Below, piece by piece: positions 32,551 to 40,925 of a DNA stretch of 64,000 nt (position 1 is its first letter; the number at the start of each line of letters is the position of its first letter). Location of the stretch: contig JAKIVS010000005.1 of NCBI GenBank assembly GCA_022750435.1, forward strand, positions 1 to 64,000, read 5' to 3'. This DNA comes from Thermoplasmata archaeon (GTDB lineage: Archaea > Thermoplasmatota > Thermoplasmata > Lutacidiplasmatales > UBA184). Made by a program: the position numbers and the translations under genes. The notes under the pieces were generated by a model. The model was not told where the DNA came from and made no database searches. It was given only the letters and a program-made list of their open reading frames with translations.

Positions 32551-32771
32551 GAGAGCCCAACCCTACGGAGAACTCGGGTTCCTGGGACGCGCTTCTCCTC
32601 CCGCCAACGCCGGTCAATCTCCCGGAAGAACTCCTCGCCGTACGTCGATTCCTCCAGCAGGCTCTCCAGAAACTCGTCAAAGCTCTCGTGCTCGCCTTTG
32701 ACGGCTTCGAGGTGGCGGCGCGTGCGCTCCGTGACCGTGATGGTCGTCGCTCGGTCCAGAGCTTCGGACAT
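32547..32771 (-). CDS. relB: RelB-type antitoxin
   Basis: 74 residues from ATG 32771. Begins with TTITVTERTRRHLEAVKGEHESFDEFLESLLEES, the pattern of small archaeal antitoxins (ribbon-helix-helix or DUF217-like), then a toxin-binding acidic/basic tail. A perfect 9-4-9 palindrome starts four bases before the ATG. The in-frame TTG at 32780 is less likely because it lies inside that palindrome. Confidence 0.85.
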   Translation of the reverse strand: MSEALDRATTITVTERTRRHLEAVKGEHESFDEFLESLLEESTYGEEFFREIDRRWREEKRVPGTRVLRRVGLS

Positions 32772-32774
32772 GCC

Positions 32775-32796
32775 AATCAATTGGCATCAATTGATT
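32775..32796. promoter_or_regulatory. Operator palindrome of the RelBE pair
   Basis: AATCAATTG, four spacer bases, then CAATTGATT. Being AT-rich and directly before the antitoxin gene it can be both TATA region and repressor site for self-control. Confidence 0.75.
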
Positions 32797-33539
32797 TGAG
32801 CCTTCCGGCCCCAGGTTCCCCCGCGTTCCATCGATTTCCCAATGGGTGGGATTCTTCCCTTGCCGCGTCCGCTGCAGATGCCCTTCGCAAGCCACAAGAA
32901 TATTCTCAGCCCAGCCCCATAGACCGCACACAGATCCTCGTCAGGCAGCGGCTTCAAATGCAAGATTCGTGGGCTCGCCCGTTCTGGGACGAGCGCCCCC
33001 TCGACTTCCGCTCCGGTGCGAATCGCCCCAAGTGCCGGACTTCGAGGGAGCCAACCGATGGGGATCGATACGGGGTGGAGCCTCCCGCGTATGGGTGCAG
33101 CGCCATCCGACTGAGAATGTACCGGGCCATTGGCTCCCCTCCCGGCGTCAGCTGGTAAACGCGGACTGGACGAGAGCGACCCGATCCGTGCCGCCGACTA
33201 TCACGAATCGATCCGGCGATCGAAAGGCAGGCCCTACGCGTGCGAGATGGATGCGGGCGTGCTTCGGTCGGCGGGGACAACTCGAACGCCATCGGGCCCG
33301 ACGGCACGGTTGAGGAGGGGGGAGGATCCGACCCATCCCGTTCAACGCGGTGCTCGCGCGAGGCACTTGAGGCCGCGAAAGCCGAGGAAGAGAAGCGCCC
33401 TTCCGACCACGGCGCCTCGGCGTATCACCGCCGGGTCGTTGACCGCGTCGTACGGAAGGACCTCCCCGAGCCCCGCCTGCGTGCCTTGAGGCAACGGGGC
33501 ACGTCGTTTTACGGGGGATCGACGTTTGGGGACGGGTCC
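32797..33539. other. 743-base stretch with no recognisable gene
   Basis: Within the island. Reading frames are open by base composition only; none has family motifs, a signal peptide or a good start. The far right end holds TTTTAC (33507-33512), the promoter of the large surface protein. Confidence 0.5.
33507..33512 (+). promoter_or_regulatory. TATA box of the large surface protein
   Basis: TTTTAC in otherwise GC-rich DNA, 28-33 nt before GTG 33540. This fixes the start of the long frame. Confidence 0.55.
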
Positions 33540-36500
33540 GTGCTTCGGCCGGGACGTTCGCCGTTAGGGTTGGTTCTGATCCTCGGCGTCCTCGTCGCGT
33601 CGCCCGCCAGTCTTCTTGCCGGCCACGCGTCCCCGGCGGGCTCGCACGGCTCCCGAACGGCGGCCGGAGGCGAACGCGCGACCGCCCCCTTCACCGCTTC
33701 GGCGGCGCAGCTCCGTTCGTCGCCGGCCCTCCCTCCGACCGGGAATGCCTCGAACACGCTCGTCGGGGGGATCGCCTGGTACGGGAATCGACCGACGCTG
33801 CCGTTCGCGAGTCCCCCCATCTTCGCCCCGTTCGCCTCGATTCAGGCGGCCGTGTACGACGCGGCGAACCAGGCGATCTACTTCTCCGGCCTTCGGACCG
33901 ACGAGGTCGGTGTGCTGAACGCCACGACCCTCGCCCCGATCGCGACGATTTCGGGCTCGGGAGGGGTGGCGATGGCGTTGGATGCCCCCGCGCAACGCCT
34001 GTTCGTCGCGGGATATTGGAACGACACCCTAGCCGTGATCAACTGCAGCGACAATCGATTGATGGCGACCCTGGCCCTCCCATCGAACCCGGAATTTGTC
34101 GCCCTCGGCCCGCACGACCGGACAGCGTACGTGCCGAACGGCGACGGCGTCTCGATCGTCAACACGTCGACCCTCCAACTCGATTCGACCCTGCAAGGGT
34201 CCGGGTTCGGACTTCTGACCGGCGCCGCCTACGACCCGCAGGACGGCCTCCTCTTCGTCTCGAACACGTCGGACGGGGTCGCGCCGATCAACGTGACCAC
34301 CGACACGTGGGCTGGCGGGAACACCACGGTCGTGAGCCAGGGGCAGTTCGGCAGCCTTTGGTTCGACCCGCTGAGCGGTTCCCTCTACCTGTCGGACAAC
34401 TTTTCGAGTACGGTGTGGATCGTCAACGTCAGCGCTGGGGGGAACATCACTAGCCTCCCGCTGGCGGCCAATGGGGTGGCAGGGCTTGGCTGGGACCCCC
34501 AGACCCGTACGGTGTTCTTGCCGCAAATGTTCGGCACGACCGTCCTCCTACTCAACGCGTCCACGGGCGCGGAGGACGCTCGCTCGGTCCCCGTGGGCGT
34601 GGGCTCGTCCGTGGCGGTCTTCGACCCGGCCCTCCGACAGATGGCGGTCTTCAACGTCGTGAGCAGCAACGTGACCCTCATCGACCCGTCGAACCTCACG
34701 GTGACCGCGACCGTCGACTTGAGCCCGCAGTTCGGCGACGGGGTTGCGGTACCGGGTTCGTCTTGGCTCGTACTGGCCGACCGCAACGGAAATGCACTCT
34801 ACGCGTACAACCGCTCCGACGGACAGTTCCTGCCGGCCACTCTCCCGGTCGGGGACAATCCACGCAACCTCGTGTACGACCCGGCGAGCAACGAAGTGTT
34901 CTCGGCGAGCGCGTCGGACGGGACCGTGTCCGGAACGTACGTCGGAAACTGGACCCCTGGCGGCCCTCCGACCCCCGTCGGAGCGGACCCCGACGGACTC
35001 GCGCTGGGCCCGAACGGAACTCTCCTGGCGGTCAGTTGCCTCTCCGGCACCCTCGAGGGACTTTCCCGCAACGGCGCTCCGCTGCCGAACGCTTCCATCG
35101 ACCTCGGAGGATGTCCGGTCGCGGTCTCCGTCGACTTGGCGACGGCCACGGCCTACGTCGCGAATGCCGCTGACGACTCCGTGTCGGTCGTCAATCTGTC
35201 GACGTACCGGACGGTCGGAACGCCGTGGGCTCTGGCCGGCCCGCCCTCAGCACTCCTGTTCGACCCATCGACCGGGGACCTGTTCGTCGGGTACTCGGGC
35301 CGGGGGAGCCTGACCATCCTAAGCCCGACGGGAATGGACACCGCGACCATCCACATGTCGTTGTACGACTCGACCCGGTCGGTCTCCTACGACCCGCTTA
35401 CGGGGCTGGTCTACGTCACCAACGACAGCGGGATCGCGGTCCTCCAGAACACCACGGAGGTGGCGGGGGTCCCGGTCCGTGGGTCGCTCGCCGAGAACGC
35501 GAGCGGGTATCGCGTGATTCCGGGACCCTCGGGTTCTCCGGCGTACCTCACGAGTGGTCTCGCGGGAATCGAGTTCCTCTCGAACGCGCCCGAGATTGCG
35601 CCGTTGCAGGCCGAACCCTCTACCACCCTCGCTGGACGGACGGTTCTCGTCACGACCGTCCCGCTCGGCCCGGAGACGGCGCTACGCTACACCTACTCGG
35701 GCCTGCCCCCAGGCTGCCGGTCCGCCGACCTCCCGGCGTTGTCGTGCCGGCCTTTGGCGAACGGAATGTTCTCGATCTCGGTCAACGCGTCCGACGGAGG
35801 GGGCAATTGGGTACGGAGCTCGACGCAGCTGACCGTCATCGCCGCGAACCTTTCGGGGGTGGCGATTGCGGTATCCGCGCCGGTCGTGGATGTCGGCCAG
35901 ACGGTGACTCTCGCGTCGACGGTGAAGGGCGTGGGACCCAATGAGAGCTTCGAGTACGCGGGGCTCCCTTCGGGCTGCGGCACCGCGAACGTAAGCTCCT
36001 TGGTGTGTCGACCGACCGCCCCCGGGACGTCGCTCATTACCGTCTCTGTATCGGACGCGTTCGGTCAGCAGGCTAACGGGAGCACTGTACTCGAGGTCTT
36101 CCCGCCCCCGCGGATCCAGGGGTTCGGCGCGTTCCCGCCCACGACTTCGGTGGGCGGAACGGTGGAGTTCCTGCTCGCGGTGAGCGGCGGTGCGCCGGGA
36201 ACTCCGCTCCTCTCGGTGATTGGCCTTCCCGCCGGGTGCGCCCCGCCCTCCGCCGAGCTGTGGAGTTGCGAGCCGGACGTGGCCGGAACGTTCCGGGTGT
36301 CCGCGACGGTCGAAGATTCGACGGGGGCGAACGCGACCGCGGGGACGACGCTCACTGTCGGACCGTCTGCCGCAGCCCCGTTGCCTCCCACGATCCTGAA
36401 TGCGTTTGCCGCGCCTGACGACATCCCCGTCGGGGGAACCGTTACGATTGCGGTCGTCGCAGAGGGCGGGGCGACGCCCCTGCACTACTCATACTCAGGA

Positions 36501-36812
36501 CTTCCGCCGGGATGCGCCTCCACGAACTCCAGCGTCCTCTCATGCCAGCCCGCGGCCAACGGCACATTCGCCGTGAACGCGACGGTGTCGGACAGCCTAG
36601 GGCGCTCTGCTTCTGCGCTCGTCTCCGTGGTCGTCAGACCCCCCGTGGCGACCCCTCCCCCCGGCGGGACAGTCAGCCCGCCGGTTGCGTTCATCGAGCT
36701 CGGCGTCGTAGCGACCGCCGCCGGGGGACTCGCTGGCGCGACTGCGGCAGCCATCGTTGTCGCGTTGGTGCCGAGGACCAAGGATCGCCCATTGCGTGGT
36801 TCGAATCCGTAG
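33540..36812 (+). CDS. Very large surface protein: YVTN beta-propellers plus Cys-containing Ig-like repeats
   Basis: 1090 residues from GTG 33540. Signal peptide (SPLGLVLILGVLVASPASLLA), about 700 residues of seven-bladed YVTN-type propeller repeats (LFVAGYWNDTLAVINCSDNRLMATLAL; GLLFVSNTSDGVAPINVTT; AYVANAADDSVSVVNLSTYRTVG), then four copies of an ~90-residue Ig-like repeat marked by YSGLPPGCxxxxxxxLxCxPxxxG (e.g. residues ~730, ~830, ~920, ~1010), a membrane helix (ELGVVATAAGGLAGATAAAIVVALV) and RTKDRP. Very many N-x-S/T sequons. The paired cysteine in each Ig unit suggests one disulfide per domain. A cell-surface adhesin or binding protein is likely. Downstream is a palindrome holding the right att repeat. 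Confidence 0.85.
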   Translation: MLRPGRSPLGLVLILGVLVASPASLLAGHASPAGSHGSRTAAGGERATAPFTASAAQLRSSPALPPTGNASNTLVGGIAWYGNRPTLPFASPPIFAPFASIQAAVYDAANQAIYFSGLRTDEVGVLNATTLAPIATISGSGGVAMALDAPAQRLFVAGYWNDTLAVINCSDNRLMATLALPSNPEFVALGPHDRTAYVPNGDGVSIVNTSTLQLDSTLQGSGFGLLTGAAYDPQDGLLFVSNTSDGVAPINVTTDTWAGGNTTVVSQGQFGSLWFDPLSGSLYLSDNFSSTVWIVNVSAGGNITSLPLAANGVAGLGWDPQTRTVFLPQMFGTTVLLLNASTGAEDARSVPVGVGSSVAVFDPALRQMAVFNVVSSNVTLIDPSNLTVTATVDLSPQFGDGVAVPGSSWLVLADRNGNALYAYNRSDGQFLPATLPVGDNPRNLVYDPASNEVFSASASDGTVSGTYVGNWTPGGPPTPVGADPDGLALGPNGTLLAVSCLSGTLEGLSRNGAPLPNASIDLGGCPVAVSVDLATATAYVANAADDSVSVVNLSTYRTVGTPWALAGPPSALLFDPSTGDLFVGYSGRGSLTILSPTGMDTATIHMSLYDSTRSVSYDPLTGLVYVTNDSGIAVLQNTTEVAGVPVRGSLAENASGYRVIPGPSGSPAYLTSGLAGIEFLSNAPEIAPLQAEPSTTLAGRTVLVTTVPLGPETALRYTYSGLPPGCRSADLPALSCRPLANGMFSISVNASDGGGNWVRSSTQLTVIAANLSGVAIAVSAPVVDVGQTVTLASTVKGVGPNESFEYAGLPSGCGTANVSSLVCRPTAPGTSLITVSVSDAFGQQANGSTVLEVFPPPRIQGFGAFPPTTSVGGTVEFLLAVSGGAPGTPLLSVIGLPAGCAPPSAELWSCEPDVAGTFRVSATVEDSTGANATAGTTLTVGPSAAAPLPPTILNAFAAPDDIPVGGTVTIAVVAEGGATPLHYSYSGLPPGCASTNSSVLSCQPAANGTFAVNATVSDSLGRSASALVSVVVRPPVATPPPGGTVSPPVAFIELGVVATAAGGLAGATAAAIVVALVPRTKDRPLRGSNP

Positions 36813-36842
36813 AGCGACCGACCTCTTGCCCACGTCCCATGT

Positions 36843-36873
36843 GGGAGTTGAACCGCCGGGCGGTTCAACTCCC
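36843..36873. repeat. Perfect 15-1-15 palindrome containing part of the right att repeat
   Basis: Left arm GGGAGTTGAACCGCC, single G, right arm its reverse complement. It overlaps the first half of the tRNA-Leu 3' repeat (36862-36883) and lies 31 bases past the surface protein stop. It could end transcription of that gene, or be a recombination site. Confidence 0.7.
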
Positions 36874-36883
36874 TCTCCCCGCA
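36862..36883 (+). repeat. Right copy of the tRNA-Leu 3'-end repeat (attR-like)
   Basis: Matches the last 22 bases of tRNA-Leu except one base. It keeps the same odd T64 as the tRNA, so it is derived from this tRNA gene and not from a general T-arm. Confidence 0.65.
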
Positions 36884-37324
36884 CGGAGCTCACTCAAGAA
36901 TCCTCGTCGCGTCGCGGAATGTGCTGGAACCGTATCCGGCTCGGGCACCCTTCGACGCACCCCCCCCGACCGGCCAGCTTCCCGCAAATCGGGCCTCGGC
37001 CAGAGCCGCTTTTTCGCACCACACCGTTGGTTCCCTCGGAGTTCCACTGAGCGATGACCCCTCTTGAGTGGGCATCGCGCGACGCTCGGAAGCTCACCCG
37101 TCCGCTCGTCTTCCCGGACGCGAACGTTGCCGGTCGCCGGACCCGCCCGGGCGACGGAGAACACCTGCCGGTCGGTCCAACTGGACCGTTGGGGTGTGAC
37201 GGGAGCGGGGATGAGCCATGGGTCGTCGTTCCGGTCGTTTCGCAAAGACCCCAGCCACCCGGAGTGCAGGTCGGCGCCCGCGCGAGGGTGTGGAGCCCGG
37301 ATCGGCAACTCGGTGGATGCGCGG
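36884..37324. other. 440-base stretch with no recognisable gene
   Basis: Several overlapping frames are open, all arginine- or proline-rich and without motifs. No tRNA or hairpin stronger than the palindrome to its left was found. It may be scar DNA at the edge of the island. Confidence 0.4.
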
Positions 37325-37804
37325 TTAGAGGAGGAGCTCGACGATGACGACGTCCCGCCAAACGCCGTCGAGACGCGCGTGGCGAGAGTACACCCCGACT
37401 TGGCGAAACCCTAAGGACTGGAGCAACCGCAGGCTCGCCGTGTTCTCGGGGAAAACGCGCGACACGAGCTTGTGAAACCCGGCGTCTCGCGCAGCGTTGA
37501 TGAGGGCTGTTAGGGCCGTCCTTCCGATCCCATGTCCACGGGCCCGCCGCTCCACGTAAACCGAAAATTCACAGTTGCCCGAATAACATTCGCGTGGCCG
37601 ATAAGAAGTCGTGCTGGCAAAGCCAACCACCTCGCGGTCTTCCTCCACAACGACGATGGGATGCTGGCCGTCGAACCAAGTCAGGATCTCCTCGATCGAA
37701 CGAGGGCGCGTCTCGAAGGTTGCGATTCGATCCGCGATTCCTTGGTTGTAGATTCTCACCAGGTGCCCGGCATCCCCCGGCGTGGCCGACCTTGCCAGCA
37801 TCAC
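37325..37804 (-). CDS. arsN1: GNAT acetyltransferase, ArsN1-like
   Basis: 159 residues. Close to the family A arsinothricin N-acetyltransferases and to phosphinothricin (bar/pat) acetylases: ARSATPGDAGHLVRIYNQGIADRIATFETRPRS, the acetyl-CoA loop RRARGHGIGRTALTALI, SRVFPENTASLRLLQSLGFRQVGVYSRHARLDGVWRDVVIVE. It would acetylate an amino group of a glutamate-like toxin or amino acid. Start ATG 37804. No obvious TATA element. Confidence 0.85.
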   Translation of the reverse strand: MMLARSATPGDAGHLVRIYNQGIADRIATFETRPRSIEEILTWFDGQHPIVVVEEDREVVGFASTTSYRPRECYSGNCEFSVYVERRARGHGIGRTALTALINAARDAGFHKLVSRVFPENTASLRLLQSLGFRQVGVYSRHARLDGVWRDVVIVELLL

Positions 37805-38130
37805 GACCCCTTCCCCTCAGTCCGGACGTCCTATCAAGCGGGCGGGAGCGCGCGAGTCCTCGCAAGGCCTCGTTCGCCTCCCTGGGAACGGCTCCAGGAT
37901 CTAGAGCCGGACGGAGCGTCGCGTCCGAACTCTAGGGGTGTGCGACGGCGCGAGACACACCCCACGGGGGGGCGTGGAACCGAACCTCCCCGGGGATTTT
38001 CGGCCAGGATGCGCAACGCGGATCACAGGACCCGTGAACTTGAGCCACCGCGCCCACCGGGAGTGGTCGACCACGGGATGGAACCGGACACGCGTGCGGC
38101 CTCCCCCGGTCCTCGGTCCGGCCATCCCGA
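37805..38130. other. Intergenic stretch, no gene seen
   Basis: Short arginine-rich frames only. It holds the palindrome GTGGTCGACCAC at about 38073-38084 and leads into the AT-rich operator before vapB. Confidence 0.4.
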
Positions 38131-38159
38131 GTGTTTAATAAACATGTTGGGATAAACAC
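38131..38159. promoter_or_regulatory. Operator/promoter of the second VapBC pair
   Basis: GTGTTTA (38131-38137) and TAAACAC (38153-38159) face each other; a second inner GTTTA-A-TAAAC palindrome is at 38132-38142. The AT-rich part is ~22-30 nt before the antitoxin ATG. Confidence 0.6.
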
Positions 38160-38163
38160 ACTC

Positions 38164-38412
38164 ATGTCAGTGAAGACCGTGACGTTGTCCGAGGACGCGT
38201 ACCTTGCCCTCGCGGCGCGCAAGCGGGCGGGCGAGAGCTTCACCGAGGTGGTGAGGCGACTCACGTCGACCGAGCGCTCTCTCCAGGAGTTTGTCGGAGC
38301 TTGGGAGCAAGTCCCCCCCGAGAAACTGGCTCGGCTCGAGGAATGGATCGCACACAGCGACGAATCTTCCCAGGCCGAGATGCTCCGTCTCGGACGCCGA
38401 CGCGGGAAGTGA
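38164..38412 (+). CDS. vapB: VapB-type antitoxin
   Basis: 82 residues, DUF217/VapB family: MSVKTVTLSEDAYLALAARKRAGESFTEVVRRLTS, then an acidic, helical tail that would bind the PIN toxin. The toxin ATG is four bases past its stop. ATG 38164 rather than the in-frame codon at 38131, which lies in the operator. Confidence 0.86.
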   Translation: MSVKTVTLSEDAYLALAARKRAGESFTEVVRRLTSTERSLQEFVGAWEQVPPEKLARLEEWIAHSDESSQAEMLRLGRRRGK

Positions 38413-38416
38413 CGCC

Positions 38417-38803
38417 ATGGCGAGTCTCGACTCCACGTTCCTGATCGACCTCCTTCGGGGTGTCCCCGCGGCGGTCGACCGACTGGAGCGCCTCGAAAAG
38501 CGCCGGGAACCCCGTTGCGTCACGCCCCCGGCCGCCACCGAGGTCATGGTGGGCGCCTGCGCTTTCGGCGGGAGCTCGCTTCGCGCGGCGGAGGACCTGA
38601 TCCGGTCTCTCCAGTGGCTCGAGTTCGACTGGGAATCCTGTCGCCTCGCGGGACGGATTGAAGCCGACCTGATCGCGCGCGGCGAGCCGATGAGTGCCGC
38701 CGACCTGTTCATCGCGGCCGTGAGCCTTCGGCACGGGCAGCGACTCCTCACGCGGGACCGCGGGTTCGCTCGCGTCCCCGGGCTGAAGGTCGAAACGTAC
38801 TGA
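38417..38803 (+). CDS. vapC: VapC-type PIN-domain ribonuclease toxin
   Basis: 128 residues. PIN acidic residues: D5 (SLDSTFLIDLL), E43 (ATEVMVGA), D96 (SAADLFIAAVS) and D114 (LLTRDRGFARVPGL). Would cleave tRNA or mRNA under stress. Co-transcribed with the antitoxin. Confidence 0.9.
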   Translation: MASLDSTFLIDLLRGVPAAVDRLERLEKRREPRCVTPPAATEVMVGACAFGGSSLRAAEDLIRSLQWLEFDWESCRLAGRIEADLIARGEPMSAADLFIAAVSLRHGQRLLTRDRGFARVPGLKVETY

Positions 38804-39002
38804 CTGGTCGAGCAACGCCCCGTGGCCTCCGGGGTCCCACGCGTCGCGTTGGGAGCCCCCCCGGCTGCGAGGGATCGATGCGACCGACCAGCTCCACTTC
38901 ACGCCATGGCCGAGACCGCCCGCCACGGACGGGGCCCGACCGTCGCCTCGGGTGCCGAGCCGAACGGGCCGGTCGGTGCGGACGGGAGCGCCCCCGTTCG
39001 TC

Positions 39003-39521
39003 CTAGTGCTTCCTCCGAGTCGTCGTCCGGTCGAGGTTTGGGGGGGCGACCGGGGGGAGTTCGGCCGGCGGGCGTACGATGAGGACCGAGCACCGGGCAT
39101 GGTGCACGACGCCATCGCTGACGCTGCCGAGGAGCAGTCGCCCGGTGGTGGAAAGCCCCCGGGCGCCCATCACGAGCAGATCCGGCCGGCGCTCCTCGAG
39201 GAAGGCGAGAAGCTCCTCGGCGATCGCGCCCTCCCGAGCGTCGCTCGTCACGTGCGTCACCCCCGCGGCGCGGGCGGTCTCGCCCGCCTGGGCGAGTATC
39301 CTCTCGAACTCGCGTCGGTTTTCGGCCAGCACCTGCATCACGGCCCCGCCCGAGTCGGAGTACACCCGCGGGGCGGGCACCACGCCGACGACCGCCAGGG
39401 TTGCCGAGGAGAGCCGCGCGAGGTCGATGGCAACGTTGAGCGCCCGTCGCGCCGGGACCGAGCCGTCCACCGCCACGGCGATGGATCGCAGGGGGCGCGC
39501 CGGGGGTGGGGCCGGCGACAC
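39003..39521 (-). CDS. uspA: Universal stress protein (UspA), copy 1
   Basis: 172 residues from GTG 39521. The family core is complete: LRSIAVAVDGSVPARRALNVAIDLA, then VMGARGLSTTGRLLLGSVSDGVVHHARCSVLIV, where the G-x2-G-x9-GS/T pattern binds ATP. 22 bases after the flavodoxin gene, thus in its operon. A second, clearly similar gene is at 49962-50453. Confidence 0.92.
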   Translation of the reverse strand: MSPAPPPARPLRSIAVAVDGSVPARRALNVAIDLARLSSATLAVVGVVPAPRVYSDSGGAVMQVLAENRREFERILAQAGETARAAGVTHVTSDAREGAIAEELLAFLEERRPDLLVMGARGLSTTGRLLLGSVSDGVVHHARCSVLIVRPPAELPPVAPPNLDRTTTRRKH

Positions 39522-39543
39522 CGGCTCGGCGGAGTCCAACGGG

Positions 39544-40101
39544 CTACGGGTGAGTTTCGCCACGGATCTCCCGGACGAGATGCACGCCGAGTTCCTCGAA
39601 TCGTTGCTCGGTCCCCGGCTCGAGGCGGAAGGTGCCCGAGTCCATCGGCTCCGACCGCGGGGCCACGCCGGCCTCGCCCGGACTCTCGACGATGGCGGAG
39701 GCGTGGAGTACGGGGGTCCGGAGGCCGAGGTGGTACATCGCCGAGTCGATGGCGTTCCCCGCGCCACTCAGGTGGTGGCGGAGTCGCGTGTCGAATGCGA
39801 AGCCGTAGTGGCCCTTCAGGGTGGGGACGTGCTTCAACTCGTGCAGCAGATGGGCCATCGCCCGGCTCGGCCGGATGTGCTCGGTGGGGCAGCCGAACAC
39901 GAGCATGTCGTACGTGTCGAGGGGCCGCTCGTGCGCCCGCGCCACGGGCAGGAGGTCGGTCTTCACCCCCTCCTTCCGGAGCCCCACGGCGAGGTGCTCG
40001 GCGACTTGGCGGGTCTTGCCGTAGTGCGTGTCGTACAGGATCACGGCGGTGCGGAGAGGCTGGTCGTCGGCCCACAGGAGGTCCGGGGACGTATCGGACA
40101 T
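39544..40101 (-). CDS. Flavodoxin-like protein
   Basis: 185 residues. FMN phosphate loop DTHYGKTRQVAEHLA (usual T-x-T-G-N-T), then YDMLVFGCPTEHIRPSRAM and a long C-terminal region. It could carry electrons or reduce a quinone. ATG 40101; minus-strand CTTATCC at ~40129-40135 is a possible TATA box ~30 nt upstream. Confidence 0.84.
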   Translation of the reverse strand: MSDTSPDLLWADDQPLRTAVILYDTHYGKTRQVAEHLAVGLRKEGVKTDLLPVARAHERPLDTYDMLVFGCPTEHIRPSRAMAHLLHELKHVPTLKGHYGFAFDTRLRHHLSGAGNAIDSAMYHLGLRTPVLHASAIVESPGEAGVAPRSEPMDSGTFRLEPGTEQRFEELGVHLVREIRGETHP

Positions 40102-40171
40102 AGCCTAAGAACAACCGCCGAAACCGTTGGATAAGCGTTTGCGAAGCAGGAATTGACCCGCGCGGACCGGT

Positions 40172-40924
40172 CTAGCCGGGTCGCCCCGGGCCGAAGACGC
40201 CGAGCGCGGGGAGCGCCTCGTTCGCCGCGGCCATCGAGCGGTTCGTGAAGGCGCGCAGGTTCCCGAGCTGCTGCGGGTCGAGGGTCAGCGCCGGCCAACC
40301 CCAGTGGACGACGACCGAGCGCCCGGGGTCCGCGTCGGGTACGACGCGAGGGTCGTAGGGGGGCTCCTCTTCGGCGTCGGGCCCCCACGCGAGTCGGCCG
40401 TCCTCGATCCTGAGGGTCGGGCGCACGACCCGCAAGGTCTCGGTCCGACGCTCCCGGACGGTCGCCCACGCGGGGCGGCACGCCTCCAGGTTCGCGAGCG
40501 TCGTCGGCACGTGGCCGGTCACCGCCCCGACCCCCACGAAGGCGACGTGGAACAGGTGGTGCGGGATCGGTCGGGAGGGGAGGTGGCGAAGGAGGCGCTC
40601 GGTGACCGATCGCGGGAGCCCCCGCCGGTGCAGCGCCTCGAGCAGCGGCGGGAAATCGGCCGGGCCGAACGCGTCGAGCAGCTCGTTCCCGATCCAGTAC
40701 GCCTCGACGACCCGCCGGTCGAACGGGTCGAGGCCGTGCTTCGCCCCGATCGCCTGGAGGTAGGGCATGAGCGCCTCGAACCCCTCGAGCGCCCGCCGCG
40801 CCTCGTCGTCGCCCCGGTCCTCGACGATCGCCCGGTACAGGTGCGGCTCCGCCTGAGCGGGTCCACAATAGTGGAGACGGTTCGTGGCGATGCTGAACCG
40901 AGCGGCGAGCGGGACGCCGTCCAT
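40172..40924 (-). CDS. Hydrogenase-associated hypothetical protein (possibly DUF6390)
   Basis: 250 residues. Begins [19 protein letters not shown] and contains [24 protein letters not shown] and [24 protein letters not shown]. From memory it resembles a soluble family (DUF6390) found beside [NiFe] hydrogenase genes in other organisms; this is not certain. One base separates it from the EamA gene stop, and the hydrogenase operon lies further upstream on the same strand, so a link with hydrogenase is plausible. Function unknown. Confidence 0.7.
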   Translation of the reverse strand: MDGVPLAARFSIATNRLHYCGPAQAEPHLYRAIVEDRGDDEARRALEGFEALMPYLQAIGAKHGLDPFDRRVVEAYWIGNELLDAFGPADFPPLLEALHRRGLPRSVTERLLRHLPSRPIPHHLFHVAFVGVGAVTGHVPTTLANLEACRPAWATVRERRTETLRVVRPTLRIEDGRLAWGPDAEEEPPYDPRVVPDADPGRSVVVHWGWPALTLDPQQLGNLRAFTNRSMAAANEALPALGVFGPGRPG

Positions 40925-40925
40925 C

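Larger units (their letters stand above)
32185..36883. mobile_element. Probable integrated genomic island (4.7 kb) at tRNA-Leu
   Basis: Bounded by the direct repeat described at its two ends. It carries only a RelE-type toxin-antitoxin pair, ~740 bases without a gene, and one very long surface protein. No integrase, replication protein or transposase is recognised, so it would be a decayed or passenger element, unless the integrase gene lies outside. The boundaries are supported by one 22-base repeat only. Confidence 0.5.

Noticed and set aside
36797-36810. GGTTCGAATCC inside the end of the surface protein gene, like a tRNA T-arm
   Set aside because: No acceptor, D- or anticodon arm can be built around it, and the frame continues through it.
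36865-37308. Possible small genes at the right edge of the island
   Set aside because: Several overlapping frames with no motif, no ribosome or TATA site and biased composition.
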